Source: Planomicrobium sp. CPCC 101079 (GTDB taxonomy: Bacteria > Bacillota > Bacilli > Bacillales_A > Planococcaceae). From it: a stretch of DNA of 64,000 nt. The DNA lies in assembly GCF_007859275.1 (NCBI RefSeq), contig NZ_VOHC01000011.1:372001-436000 (forward strand), given 5' to 3'. Every line of letters starts with the position of its first letter. Positions within the stretch are counted from its first letter, which is position 1. Shown here in pieces: positions 17,078 to 25,440 of the stretch. A model generated the notes under the pieces. That model saw only the letters and a program-made list of their open reading frames with translations. It did no database searches and had not been told where the DNA came from. A program made the translations under genes and the position numbers.

Positions 17078-17980
17078 ATGATCGCATTTATGTACATATT
17101 TTGTTTAGTCGTATGGGGGCTGAATTTTATAGCAGTCAAAATTCAAGGAACACCAATTAATCTTGAAGTATCATTGGCGTATCGCTTGATTGGGGCCGCC
17201 TTTTTATTTGTTCTGCTGGCGGGCTTGAAGCGGCCAAAAGGCTGGCCTTCCCGAAAAGATTTCTTGCCTATCATCATTTTCGGGATATGCAACTTTGCTT
17301 TAAGCTACCTGTTTCTTTACTATGGAACCATTTGGAGTGCAGCAGCTATGGTGACGTTGATCTTTTCGCTTAAATCTGTCTTGACTCCGATAGCGCTGCG
17401 GATTTTTCTGAAAGAACGCTTGAATCCGCAAGTGATTTTCGGTGGAACGGTGAGCCTTATCGGCGTTTGCATCGTAGTGTATCCATTACTGAGCGCCGGA
17501 TTCGAAATCATATACATAAAAGGAATAGGCATTGCGCTGCTTGGCACCATCCTTACGGCAATTGGTGATGCAAGTTCTGCCAGAAACGCAAAAAAAGGCA
17601 TCCATCCCGTCTATTCCAATAGCATCGGCGGATGTGTCGCAGCCATTCTGCTGGTCTGCATATGCGCTTTTCAAGGGCAAAGCTTTTATCTGCCGACATC
17701 CATTTCCTATCTTGGTGCACTTGCATATTTAACGGTAGTCGCCTCTTTTGGAGCCTGGATGTTTTACCTGAAACTTGTCGAAAAAATCGGCGCCGCCACC
17801 AGCGGTTATATGGTTGCACTGTTTCCCGCAATCGGCGGTGTGGCGTCAGTGGCAATCGGCGATTCAGAGCCAACCTTTTATCTGTTGTTCGGCTGCTTGT
17901 TTGGCTGTGTGGGAGCCGCTATTGCCCTTGGTTTTTTGCGAACGGTCCAGCGTAAGGGAAAAGAGGTCGAACAGCAATAA
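17078..17980 (+). CDS. EamA/DMT-family transporter, 300 aa
   Basis: Ten predicted membrane helices in two EamA repeats (WGLNFIAVKIQG at the start of repeat 1). Members export amino acids or other metabolites; substrate unknown. The strong AGGAGG at 17053-17058 is 20 bases from this ATG but 8 bases from a GTG at 17067 that opens a four-codon minicistron (GTG ATT GAA AAA TGA). That minicistron overlaps this start as ATGA, so translation is probably coupled. A terminator follows. Confidence 0.85.
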   Translation: MIAFMYIFCLVVWGLNFIAVKIQGTPINLEVSLAYRLIGAAFLFVLLAGLKRPKGWPSRKDFLPIIIFGICNFALSYLFLYYGTIWSAAAMVTLIFSLKSVLTPIALRIFLKERLNPQVIFGGTVSLIGVCIVVYPLLSAGFEIIYIKGIGIALLGTILTAIGDASSARNAKKGIHPVYSNSIGGCVAAILLVCICAFQGQSFYLPTSISYLGALAYLTVVASFGAWMFYLKLVEKIGAATSGYMVALFPAIGGVASVAIGDSEPTFYLLFGCLFGCVGAAIALGFLRTVQRKGKEVEQQ

Positions 17981-18003
17981 AAGCTAGCCATAACGGAAGT
18001 TCA

Positions 18004-18042
18004 AAGAGAAAGTGCTCTAATCAGAGCAATTTCTCTTTTTTA
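18004..18042 (+). terminator. Terminator after EamA gene
   Basis: AGAGAAAGTGCTCT pairs imperfectly with AGAGCAATTTCTCT and ends in T6. Confidence 0.8.
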
Positions 18043-18051
18043 AAGAAGTAA

Positions 18052-18106
18052 TTGACGGGGTGTATACAAATGTATACAATGTATTGAGGGTATACATTTG
18101 TATACA
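18052..18106 (+). promoter_or_regulatory. Promoter with two TACAnnTGTA operators
   Basis: TTGACG (18052-18057), 17 bases, TACAAT (18075-18080). The palindrome TGTATACAAATGTATACA (18061-18078) lies in the spacer and a second, nearly reverse-identical copy, GGTATACATTTGTATACA, at 18089-18106. Both contain TACAnnTGTA, the core bound by BlaI/MecI/CopY-type repressors. No such repressor is encoded nearby. Confidence 0.7.
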
Positions 18107-18122
18107 ACAGGAGGTTGATATA

Positions 18123-18461
18123 ATGAAAACACCGCATCAACATGAAAATATAAAAGGCAGGCACCTAGGCGGCGGAGGCAGAAAAGACGCGCATTCCAAT
18201 ACGCGCGGAGCCAAAACTTTCCGCAGGGGAAGAGCCCTCGCTTTTTTAGAAAAGCTGGAGCTGAGGCAGGCTACGTTGAAAAAACAGCTGGAGACACCGG
18301 AATTGCAGGCGATCAATCCCATTCTGATCGGCGAATTGAAAGCTACGGAGACGATAATGGATGAATTTGTCCATTTGTTTGAGCTTCATGAATCAGGGGA
18401 TGCAGAGAACAGCGAGCAAGAGGCTTCTTCAAAGACGCAGAATGAACTGGAAAATAACTGA
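18123..18461 (+). CDS. Conserved hypothetical protein, 112 aa
   Basis: Basic Gly-rich start (GRHLGGGGRKDAHSNTRGAKTFRRGRAL) then a helical region (FLEKLELRQATLKKQLET, LIGELKATETIMDEFVHLFEL) likely to form a coiled coil. I do not know its function. AGGAGG precedes ATG 18123. First gene of an operon with the O-methyltransferase 21 bases downstream, behind a tightly operator-controlled promoter; it may serve as cofactor or regulator of the same response (inference). Confidence 0.75.
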   Translation: MKTPHQHENIKGRHLGGGGRKDAHSNTRGAKTFRRGRALAFLEKLELRQATLKKQLETPELQAINPILIGELKATETIMDEFVHLFELHESGDAENSEQEASSKTQNELENN

Positions 18462-18482
18462 AACCATAAAAGGGGAAATGGC

Positions 18483-19121
18483 ATGAAAAAGATCAATAGC
18501 TATATCGATTCGGTTTTTCAACATCAGGATAACATCTTAAAAGAAGTGCTTCGTTCAATTGAAGAGAACGGCATGCGCCCAATATCAGTCTCCCCGTCAT
18601 CTGGCAAGCTGCTCACTATGCTCGTATCAATTTCAGGAGCTAAACGAGTTCTTGAAATCGGCGCACTCGGCGGCTATAGCGGAATTTGCTTGGCAAGAGG
18701 CTTTGGAATCGGTGGGCAATTGACTTCACTCGAACTGATGGAAAACTACGCAGAATTGGCACATAAAAATTTAGCTAAAGCCGGATTTGGCGATCAAGTG
18801 ACTTATTTGACGGGGCCAGCACTCGATAGCTTGAAGCAGTTGGCTCACAGCAGCCAGCGTTTTGACTTTTTCTTTGTCGATGCCGACAAGGAAAACTACG
18901 AGAATTATTTGGAAGCATGCATTGAACTTGCTGAAGACGGAGCAATCATTGTCGCAGATAACGTACTTGCTGGAGGCACTGTAGCAGATTCCGAGATGCA
19001 GCCTAGGCGGTATACAGAAAATATGGCAAAGTTCAATAAAGCAGTAGCGGAGCATCCCCAGTTGGAATCGGTCCTGCTGCCCTTAGGTGATGGATTAACG
19101 GTTTCTAGAGTAACAAAATAA
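18483..19121 (+). CDS. Class I SAM-dependent O-methyltransferase (COMT-like), 212 aa
   Basis: Catechol/caffeoyl-CoA O-methyltransferase fold: SAM-binding VLEIGALGGYSGI (about 55-67), acidic LELMENYAELAHKN, then FDFFFVDADKENYENY with the metal-binding Asp, and IVADNVLAGG. Members methylate phenolic or glycosylated hydroxyls with Mg2+. Substrate unknown. Co-transcribed with the preceding hypothetical gene; its promoter has two TACAnnTGTA palindromes, so it is probably induced by a specific signal. Confidence 0.88.
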   Translation: MKKINSYIDSVFQHQDNILKEVLRSIEENGMRPISVSPSSGKLLTMLVSISGAKRVLEIGALGGYSGICLARGFGIGGQLTSLELMENYAELAHKNLAKAGFGDQVTYLTGPALDSLKQLAHSSQRFDFFFVDADKENYENYLEACIELAEDGAIIVADNVLAGGTVADSEMQPRRYTENMAKFNKAVAEHPQLESVLLPLGDGLTVSRVTK

Positions 19122-19168
19122 ACCAATAAAGCCGGCTGATTGGTTCAATCAGCCGGCTTTATTGGTTT
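19120..19168. terminator. Very long perfect hairpin terminator
   Basis: Arms 19120-19142 and 19146-19168 are perfectly complementary over 23 bp with a 3-base loop. It starts inside the stop codon of the O-methyltransferase gene. Confidence 0.85.
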
Positions 19169-19250
19169 GGTTTTATCAAATTTGGGCAGGGCAGAAAATA
19201 ACTGCTAGCGAATAATATGCTAAAATTTAGAAAAAGAGGAGTGGATTGGA

Positions 19251-19532
19251 ATGAAAATATTTCTGTATGCCTTACTGACTGCAGCTGCTTCATTTACGAT
19301 TTATCTTGTTGCAGAATTTGCTATAGGGTATTTGAAAGCATTGGCATTCAGGCCGGATATAGCAAATGCCTGGGAAAGCACAGAGATGCTTCAATCGGAA
19401 GCGGCTTTTGGTGGAACCTTTTCCCCTTTTTTATTTATATCTATATTTTTAGGCTTGGCAGCAGGTTGGTGGATGTTACTCGTTGCGTATAAAAAAGCAG
19501 TACGGGCAAGCAAACATGGAAAGGGTGTTTAA
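19251..19532 (+). CDS. Small two-helix membrane protein, 93 aa
   Basis: Hydrophobic segments about 3-27 and 55-80 with a polar loop between (ANAWESTEMLQSEA). No family recognised. AGAGGAG upstream of ATG 19251. Its stop overlaps the next start (TAATG), so the two small membrane proteins are translationally coupled and may act together. Confidence 0.65.
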   Translation: MKIFLYALLTAAASFTIYLVAEFAIGYLKALAFRPDIANAWESTEMLQSEAAFGGTFSPFLFISIFLGLAAGWWMLLVAYKKAVRASKHGKGV

Positions 19533-19774
19533 TGATGGTAAAAGTAATAAGAATCACCTTGCAGTTTGTTGTAATTATCTTTTCGCTATATGTTCTTGCC
19601 GCACAGAACTTTACAATGCTGCCTTTTGTCATGCTGGCGCTGGGAGCGCTTATGCTAGTTGCGGGATTTGAAAAAATCCAAAAGGAGCGGAAAGAATTTG
19701 ATGGATATGTATTTATTGCCGTCTCGTTATTTATCTTCTTTGTTGCGGTACAGGGGTATTTGTTGAAGGATTAA
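19532..19774 (+). CDS. DUF3953-like small membrane protein, 80 aa
   Basis: Two to three hydrophobic helices (LQFVVIIFSLYVLA, MLPFVMLALGALMLVAGFE, FIAVSLFIFFVAVQ) with KIQKERKEFDGY between helices 2 and 3, resembling YczI/DUF3953 proteins. Begins ATG ATG at 19532/19535 overlapping the preceding stop. Function unknown. Confidence 0.65.
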   Translation: MMVKVIRITLQFVVIIFSLYVLAAQNFTMLPFVMLALGALMLVAGFEKIQKERKEFDGYVFIAVSLFIFFVAVQGYLLKD

Positions 19775-19924
19775 AATTTCATTTTATCTATAAGAAATCC
19801 ATCAATAACAAGGTGGGTTTTTTCTTATGCATTTGTTGCTTATTTTAACCATTTTTTAGAAATATTATATTCAGTGTTAACTTTTTTAAAGCTTAAAAGT
19901 CTAATGAAGGAAGGAGGGGAGCAA

Positions 19925-20440
19925 TTGAGCCCGCGAGAGGAATTATATCGTGCATTACAAGGCAAAACAGACATCATATTCAAATATTTAGTAAAAATAG
20001 GCGCTAACGAGCGGGATGCTGAAGATATTGTACAAGAATCGCTATATAAATTGATGCTATACATAGAATCAGTCAATCCAAACAAAGCATATAGCTGGCT
20101 ATTTCGAGTCTCAGTCAATCAATATTATGATTTATGCCGCAAGCAAAAGAAGGATGTGCGCATCGCTTTTGAAAATCTTGATTTTGCAGATGATTCTTTT
20201 TTGCCGCAAGAACAGGCTGAACAGAGCGAAATGAGAAGAGAAATTGAATCCATTCTCGATCAGTTGCCGCCCCTTCAAAAACAATTGCTGTTGCTGAAGT
20301 ATGAAATGGAGCTAAGCTATGTGGAGATTTCAGGATTAATGGATTTGAATACCGGCATGATAAAAACCTATTTGTTTCGAGCAAGAAAAGCTTTCAAAGA
20401 ACGGTATGGGGAGGAGCAGCGAAAATATGACAAGAGATAG
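19925..20440 (+). CDS. ECF-type RNA polymerase sigma factor, 171 aa
   Basis: Region 2 (NERDAEDIVQESLYKLM, then AYSWLFRVSVNQYYDL) and region 4 (LDQLPPLQKQLLLLKYEMELSYVEISG, then GMIKTYLFRARKAF) of an ECF sigma factor. The start is taken as TTG 19925 because GGAGGGGAGCAA precedes it; the ATG at 19904 has no binding site. Overlaps the downstream anti-sigma gene by 14 bases. I could not find a matching ECF promoter upstream to prove autoregulation. Confidence 0.88.
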   Translation: MSPREELYRALQGKTDIIFKYLVKIGANERDAEDIVQESLYKLMLYIESVNPNKAYSWLFRVSVNQYYDLCRKQKKDVRIAFENLDFADDSFLPQEQAEQSEMRREIESILDQLPPLQKQLLLLKYEMELSYVEISGLMDLNTGMIKTYLFRARKAFKERYGEEQRKYDKR

Positions 20441-21458
20441 AAAAGAACTGAACCTGGAAGAGATGTTTCAAGAGGGGAATTCAAACGATTCTTTTTCCAA
20501 AATTATAGGCAAAGCAAGAAGAAAGACTATTATCAGGAACATTATTGTTTCAGCATTGGTTCTGTTTTTTCTAATAATAGTTTTTGGCTTTTCCTGGCTT
20601 TCAATAATGAGATGGAGTGAAGCGAATGCCATAAATGATATTCAGCTATTTAGTGAAATTACCGATCCAAACATTCAGGAGGCAGGGCCGCAACAAGTAG
20701 GAAATGGTTTCTTTCAAAGCATCCTGACATTTGACCGTTACAAAGAACTAGAAGGAATACCGGTTGATTGGAGTTCAGAAGTGGTGACATACAGTTTGTT
20801 TGGCGGTGTCAGCGGTTTTGCAGGCGACTATTCACCGATTCAAATAGAAAAAGCTGGCGGTGGAGTAAAATCATTCGATCGCGAAACAAAGCAGCGCCTT
20901 TTGGAATTTTACCATCCTGAAGTCGAGTATAAAGAAGTTGCAAATGAAATTAGCCAATTGGCTGATTTCCCTGAACAGACAGTAGCAGAGCTTTCGTTGT
21001 CACTCGACAAAAATTATTCTGTCGAAGAAATCAGGCAAATGATTCCTGAGAGAGTGACATTGAAGTGGTTTTGGGTAGATACCTACTCAGCTGATGATAT
21101 TGACAGAATTGATAATAGAAGAGCTGTTTCGGACGAAGAACTATATATTATTGATCCTACCCCTGAATTGGCTACTCAAGTATATGGATTTGATGAGTTT
21201 AGTGAACATCCTGAATTAAGTGTAAAAGGATTTATCGAAGATATAAATATGGGTTTGAGCAACGAAAAGGGGAAATATTTTGGTGAATACGAACGGATTG
21301 CCGGCAATTTAAAAGGCGGCTCCAAAAGTTTAACTGAAGACAATGTAAAAGTAATTGGAGCAGTGGTCACAGGAGATGTAGCGGATCTTGCAGTTTTAGA
21401 AGACCAGGAAGCAATTCGGGCCTCAGCCATTGGTGCGACTGCCAGCCTTTACAATTGA
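20427..21458 (+). CDS. Anti-sigma factor with SigmaReg-type domains, 343 aa
   Basis: Cytoplasmic N-terminus (about 1-40, FSKIIGKARRKTIIRNI), a single membrane helix (about 41-63) and a large extracytoplasmic domain ending in a SigmaReg_C-like region. This is the layout of the sigma-regulator N/C-terminal families that hold ECF sigma factors at the membrane. Start ATG 20427 follows GGGGAGGAG and overlaps the sigma gene. Signal unknown. Confidence 0.8.
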   Translation: MTRDRKELNLEEMFQEGNSNDSFSKIIGKARRKTIIRNIIVSALVLFFLIIVFGFSWLSIMRWSEANAINDIQLFSEITDPNIQEAGPQQVGNGFFQSILTFDRYKELEGIPVDWSSEVVTYSLFGGVSGFAGDYSPIQIEKAGGGVKSFDRETKQRLLEFYHPEVEYKEVANEISQLADFPEQTVAELSLSLDKNYSVEEIRQMIPERVTLKWFWVDTYSADDIDRIDNRRAVSDEELYIIDPTPELATQVYGFDEFSEHPELSVKGFIEDINMGLSNEKGKYFGEYERIAGNLKGGSKSLTEDNVKVIGAVVTGDVADLAVLEDQEAIRASAIGATASLYN

Positions 21459-21593
21459 CCTTCTGAAAGTTCTTGCTGCACTGAATGTACCGATGCAGAA
21501 AATGAGCATTATAGTTAGTGTAAAAAGAGAATGGCTTTATATTCGAGCCAAAATCAAAAAAATACAAGATACAAAGGGCTTGCCTTATGGTAA

Positions 21594-21898
21594 TATTATG
21601 GGAATCAGAAAATCAAAAGCGTTGAAGAGAAGAGTAGGCAACAAATTTTCATCCAAGAGAGCTCTTGTTTGGTGTAAAAGGGCATGAGTTTGTTGTTGAA
21701 CCAAATCTCTGAGCTCCACAAAGGAACCTTGTTGGGAGGGGATGGTGTGGTGGGGGCTCCCATTACAGGGCTGAGGTATGAGCGATCCGTCGCAGTACCG
21801 AAAAAGGCCGATATGGCGACATATCGGCGAATAGGGGTGGCACCACGATTATAGAAATCTCGTCCCCAAGACTGCTGTCTTGGGGGTGGGATTTTTTG
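21594..21898 (+). promoter_or_regulatory. T-box leader of the MFS gene
   Basis: T-box motif AGGGGTGGCACCACG at 21833-21847, followed by terminator stem CCCCAAGAC/GTCTTGGGG (21864-21872 with 21877-21885) and T6. Stem I features upstream: AGTAGG (specifier-loop 5' side), AGAGAGC and GGTGTAA motifs, and GAACCAAATCTCTGAG on the 3' side, where AGAGA/TCTCT and CAACAAA/TTTGTTG bracket the specifier loop. Specifier is CCA (Pro), CAA (Gln) or AAC (Asn). The bulge UGGC predicts a tRNA with discriminator G. Confidence 0.9.
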
Positions 21899-21933
21899 TT
21901 TTGCCTAAATTTAGGGAAGGGAAGGAGTTTTCT

Positions 21934-23166
21934 ATGGATAAAATGAAAGCTTGGAAAGACCCGTTTTTGCTTCTGTCTGGTATCGGCATCTCCAATATTG
22001 GCGCGTGGGTATACCTTATTGCACTTAACCTGATCGTTCTGGAAATGACCCATTCACCGTTAGCGGTTGCCGGTCTGTATATCATAAAACCTTTTGCGGC
22101 TTTGTTGACCAACGGCTGGGCTGGCAGCGTGGTAGACCGGACGAGCAAACGGAATTTGATGATCTTCCTGGATGTGTTAAGAGGTGTGCTAATTATGGTA
22201 TTGCCATTCTCTTCAACGCTATGGGGAATTTATCTACTTGTTTTAATTATTAATATGGCGGGATCAATGTTTGAACCGGCTTCGATAACCTATATAGCCA
22301 TGCTGGTCCCGCGTGAAATAAGGCAACGGTTTAACGCTTTCAGGAATTTGATTGATTCCGGTGCCTTCTTGATCGGCCCTGCGATTGCGGGCATTCTCTT
22401 TATGCTCGGTACACCTTTGACTGCTATTTATATAAATGCATTTGCTTTATTTCTATCTGGACTAGTAAAGATGGGCCTGCCCCGTCTGGAGAAATTCGAA
22501 GTTGCCGAAAAGTCCACTGTCAAAATGTCGTGGGCCATTATTAAGGATGACTGGAGAGGAGTCATAAAGTACAGTCATCAATCAACAAACGTTATGTCTG
22601 TCTTCTTTCTTTACAGTTGTATAATGGTCATGGCGACAGCCATTGATTCACAAGAAGCGTCCTTTGCAAAAGCGGTGCTATTATTAACTGATAGTGAGTA
22701 TGGGTTTTTAGTAAGTATAGCTGGTGTGGGCATCATTGCAGGATCTTTAGTGAATGCAGTATATATAAAGAATCTGCACACTTCAGTTTTGATTGGCGGC
22801 GGGGCGTTTGTGGTCTCGGTTGGTTATTTGTTTTACGCTTTTTCCAATATGTTTGCTTTTGCTGCAATCGGATTTTTCATCCTGGCTTTCGGGATTGCTT
22901 TTGCGAATACAGGATTCCAAACCTTTACCCAAAACAATATACCGGTGGAAATGATGGGGAGAATCGTCAGTTTGTACAGCTTGCTTGAAGCTCTGCTGAT
23001 TATCTTTGCTACAATTATAATCGGAGCGGCGGCTCATATAATTTCTATACAAATTACAGTGATTGCAGCGACTTTTGTGATGCTGCTTATAACTGTCCTG
23101 CTGACGCTTGCTTGCAAGGCGAATGGACAAAGTGAAAAGTATTTTTCTGAACACATAGAAAGTTAA
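21934..23166 (+). CDS. MFS transporter under T-box control, 410 aa
   Basis: Twelve predicted membrane helices of the MFS_3/TetA-like permease group: early AVAGLYIIKPFAALLTNG with the GSVVDRTSKRN loop 2-3 motif, and FQTFTQNNIPVEMMGRIVS between later helices. Start ATG 21934 has GAAGGAG upstream; the in-frame extension to 21880 would translate the leader terminator. Control by uncharged tRNA implies it moves an amino acid or peptide, or protects against an antibiotic that blocks a tRNA synthetase. Confidence 0.85.
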   Translation: MDKMKAWKDPFLLLSGIGISNIGAWVYLIALNLIVLEMTHSPLAVAGLYIIKPFAALLTNGWAGSVVDRTSKRNLMIFLDVLRGVLIMVLPFSSTLWGIYLLVLIINMAGSMFEPASITYIAMLVPREIRQRFNAFRNLIDSGAFLIGPAIAGILFMLGTPLTAIYINAFALFLSGLVKMGLPRLEKFEVAEKSTVKMSWAIIKDDWRGVIKYSHQSTNVMSVFFLYSCIMVMATAIDSQEASFAKAVLLLTDSEYGFLVSIAGVGIIAGSLVNAVYIKNLHTSVLIGGGAFVVSVGYLFYAFSNMFAFAAIGFFILAFGIAFANTGFQTFTQNNIPVEMMGRIVSLYSLLEALLIIFATIIIGAAAHIISIQITVIAATFVMLLITVLLTLACKANGQSEKYFSEHIES

Positions 23167-23217
23167 AGCATATAACCATATCGCAATTCAACAACTGGCA
23201 GCGTCCTTCTCCTTTGT

Positions 23218-23531
23218 ATGTTTCATTTCAGCGAATTTTGGCGTGGAAGATATGTGAAAGAATTGAATGAAGGAACGACGCATTATTTCAATAGTGGTGA
23301 AAAATCAGATTTGGATCTAGCTGCTCATATAAGATCCTCAACAAACGCTGGATTTGTTTAAAGGGCGAACCGATTCATGAATTTTTTTCGGCTGTATCTG
23401 CTGCTGATTATTTATCTTCTATCTTTGAAGATTACAACGATTGTTTAGTCAAGATATTTGATAAACAGGTGCTGAACGATTTTAAAATTTTCATAAATAG
23501 GTACGTTGAAAAGTTATTGGAAGCTAATTAG
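23218..23531 (+). pseudogene. Frameshifted hypothetical gene
   Basis: ATG 23218 opens MFHFSEFWRGRYVKELNEG to SSTNAGFV, then TAA near 23360. A shifted frame continues WICLKGEPIHEFFSAVSAAD to FINRYVEKLLEAN and stops at 23529-23531. Both halves have protein-like composition and together would form one product of about 100 residues. No ribosome binding site precedes the ATG. Family not recognised. The gap to 23706 holds no gene that I can see. Confidence 0.4.
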
Positions 23532-23706
23532 CTCATAATATAAACTGAGTGGATTGTGATGATCCAATTCGATCTTTTTAGGTTTTTCAGCAAAGTTAAA
23601 GGATGAAGAATCTAAATAAGGGAGGCTAGAAACCAAAAATTCTAGTCTTCTTTTTATGTAACGAACAATTTCACAAAATTGGGTATGGTTCGGATTGGAG
23701 CAAGCA

Positions 23707-24054
23707 TTACATTAATTGGTTAGAAAAATAACTAGCCATAGTAGAAGGAGAAAATATGAAAGTATAATATTCCCCAAGCTCTTTTTTCACCTTCTCAGTA
23801 AGAAGCTTTCCAGCGATATTGTGCTGCTGTTCAAGCAAGAGAGCGTTAGGCAAAAGGCGGTCTCTTTCCCAATCTATCCATTCACCGTATCGCATTGTCC
23901 ATTCCTCTAAGCTGTTAAGCAAAGAAGAGGAGATTGGGAAGTTTTCTAGATCAAGATTCAAATTGCAACAAGTACACCAAAACGGATCTGCGGCCACATC
24001 TGCTTCTATTTTAATTTCACATTTAAAATCTTGTACGCACAAGCATTTCATCAT
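23707..24054 (-). CDS. Conserved hypothetical protein with WCxxC motif, 115 aa
   Basis: Cys pairs CLC (residues 4-6) and DPFWCTCCNLNLDLENFPIS suggest a zinc site or redox pair. The GEWIDWERDRLLPN and EKVKKELGEYYTFIFSPS segments resemble a small conserved family common in Bacillus, function unknown. Start ATG 24054 preceded by GAGAGGTAAG. Stand-alone minus-strand gene between plus-strand units. Confidence 0.7.
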   Translation of the reverse strand: MMKCLCVQDFKCEIKIEADVAADPFWCTCCNLNLDLENFPISSSLLNSLEEWTMRYGEWIDWERDRLLPNALLLEQQHNIAGKLLTEKVKKELGEYYTFIFSPSTMASYFSNQLM

Positions 24055-24326
24055 ATTCTTACCTCTCTATTTCCAAATATGAATAGTAACTAAAAGTATA
24101 AAGAATGGAGACTATACACTCAAATCTTAGTAGACCGATTTCCAAAATTATCTAGCAATCTTTTTGGAGGATTAATATAATTAAAGAAGTATATGAAACT
24201 TTAAAAAATTTCAATCTTATTAAATGTTGAAAGTTATGCAGAGAGAAAGTATTGAATGAGAAAGCGGCAGAACCGCGGAACATCTGCACCGAATATTGGT
24301 TATATTTGATGAAAGGAGCACTGTCC

Positions 24327-24824
24327 ATGGCGACAATTCGCAAAGCGGTTAGAACAGATGCTGAGCAATTAGCAAAAGTGATGGAAAACGCAGAAGAATC
24401 CGGTTATATGCTATTCAACCCTGGGGAAAGGACACTGTCACCCGCAGCTTTCGCCGATTTCATAGAAGCTATCAACAGCAAAGAAAAATCCAGGCTGTTT
24501 GTAGCCTGCCGTAATGGCCAAGTAGTAGGATATTTGATTGCCCAAAACGACACCCCCCAGCGGATTGCCCACCGCGCTTATATCGTTATTGGTGTACACA
24601 AGGATTGCCGAGGGAGAGGCATTGGGAAAGTTCTTTTTCTCCATCTTGAGAAATGGGTAAAGAAAGCAGGGCTTCATCGGCTAGATTTGACTGTCATCAG
24701 CGAGAACAAAGCTGCAGTCGCTTTGTATAAGAAAGCGGGCTTTGTGATTGAAGGAACGAAGCGCGATTCGCTGTTGGTTGGCAATCAGTTTGTTGATGAG
24801 TATTATATGGCGAAATTGCTATGA
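24327..24824 (+). CDS. GNAT N-acetyltransferase, 165 aa
   Basis: Acetyl-CoA-dependent transferase: core motif A VHKDCRGRGIGKVLFLHLEKW (V-x-x-x-x-R-x-x-G-x-G/A) and motif B LDLTVISENKAAVALYKKAGF. Substrate may be protein N-terminus, amine or antibiotic; not predictable. Start ATG 24327 chosen by AAAGGAG upstream; the 25 preceding residues are not family-like. Confidence 0.88.
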   Translation: MATIRKAVRTDAEQLAKVMENAEESGYMLFNPGERTLSPAAFADFIEAINSKEKSRLFVACRNGQVVGYLIAQNDTPQRIAHRAYIVIGVHKDCRGRGIGKVLFLHLEKWVKKAGLHRLDLTVISENKAAVALYKKAGFVIEGTKRDSLLVGNQFVDEYYMAKLL

Positions 24825-24884
24825 AAAAGTACATAAAAGATTTTAAGATGTAAGCATGCTTTTAAAAGAAAGGGAGGATACAAG

Positions 24885-25367
24885 ATGATTTTAAACCGGA
24901 TTGTGTCATTGTTGGTTGCTGCATGTGTTTTCGTCTTTTCTGCGCTTATCAGTTGGTATGAGGGTTCTCAACTTCTGGATATCCCTTGGGAATGGAAGCA
25001 TACCGCTGTCTTTTCAAGCTGGTTAATTGGAGAAGTTACTTCTTCGAAAGACATTCTGGCAATCGATCACTTCATTTACGCGGCAAAGTTTGAACCGCTT
25101 TTCCCGTTCTTAATGGCAAGTTCGGCTATCGTTATTCTATTTTTGCTTGCCAGCTGGCTGTTTAAAAATAAGAACAAAGGAATGAAACGATTTTCTCTAC
25201 TTATGTCTCTGGTGTTTTTCTGCATAAGCGCCTTTCTAAGCGATTCTCCGACCGCTGGGCTTGGTTTCTTCGCAACTTATTTTGGATTACTAGGCATAAT
25301 TTCAGTTTTCAGCGTGATTGTGCCATGCGCGAAAGAGAAGAGCATGGCCGGTAAATTATTAAGGTAG
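24885..25367 (+). CDS. YjdJ-family (DUF4306) membrane protein, 160 aa
   Basis: Four hydrophobic segments with the family-like SALISWYEGSQLLDIPWEWK stretch after helix 1. B. subtilis YjdJ homologues are uncharacterised membrane proteins. AAGGGAGG precedes ATG 24885. It lies among acetyltransferase and NUDIX genes with short gaps, so it may be part of a loose operon. Confidence 0.72.
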   Translation: MILNRIVSLLVAACVFVFSALISWYEGSQLLDIPWEWKHTAVFSSWLIGEVTSSKDILAIDHFIYAAKFEPLFPFLMASSAIVILFLLASWLFKNKNKGMKRFSLLMSLVFFCISAFLSDSPTAGLGFFATYFGLLGIISVFSVIVPCAKEKSMAGKLLR

Positions 25368-25440
25368 AAAAAACAATGTATAGCATTTTTTTCGATATTA
25401 GGGCTCTGGTTTGTTGGTTAAACGAGGGAGGCGAGACTTG

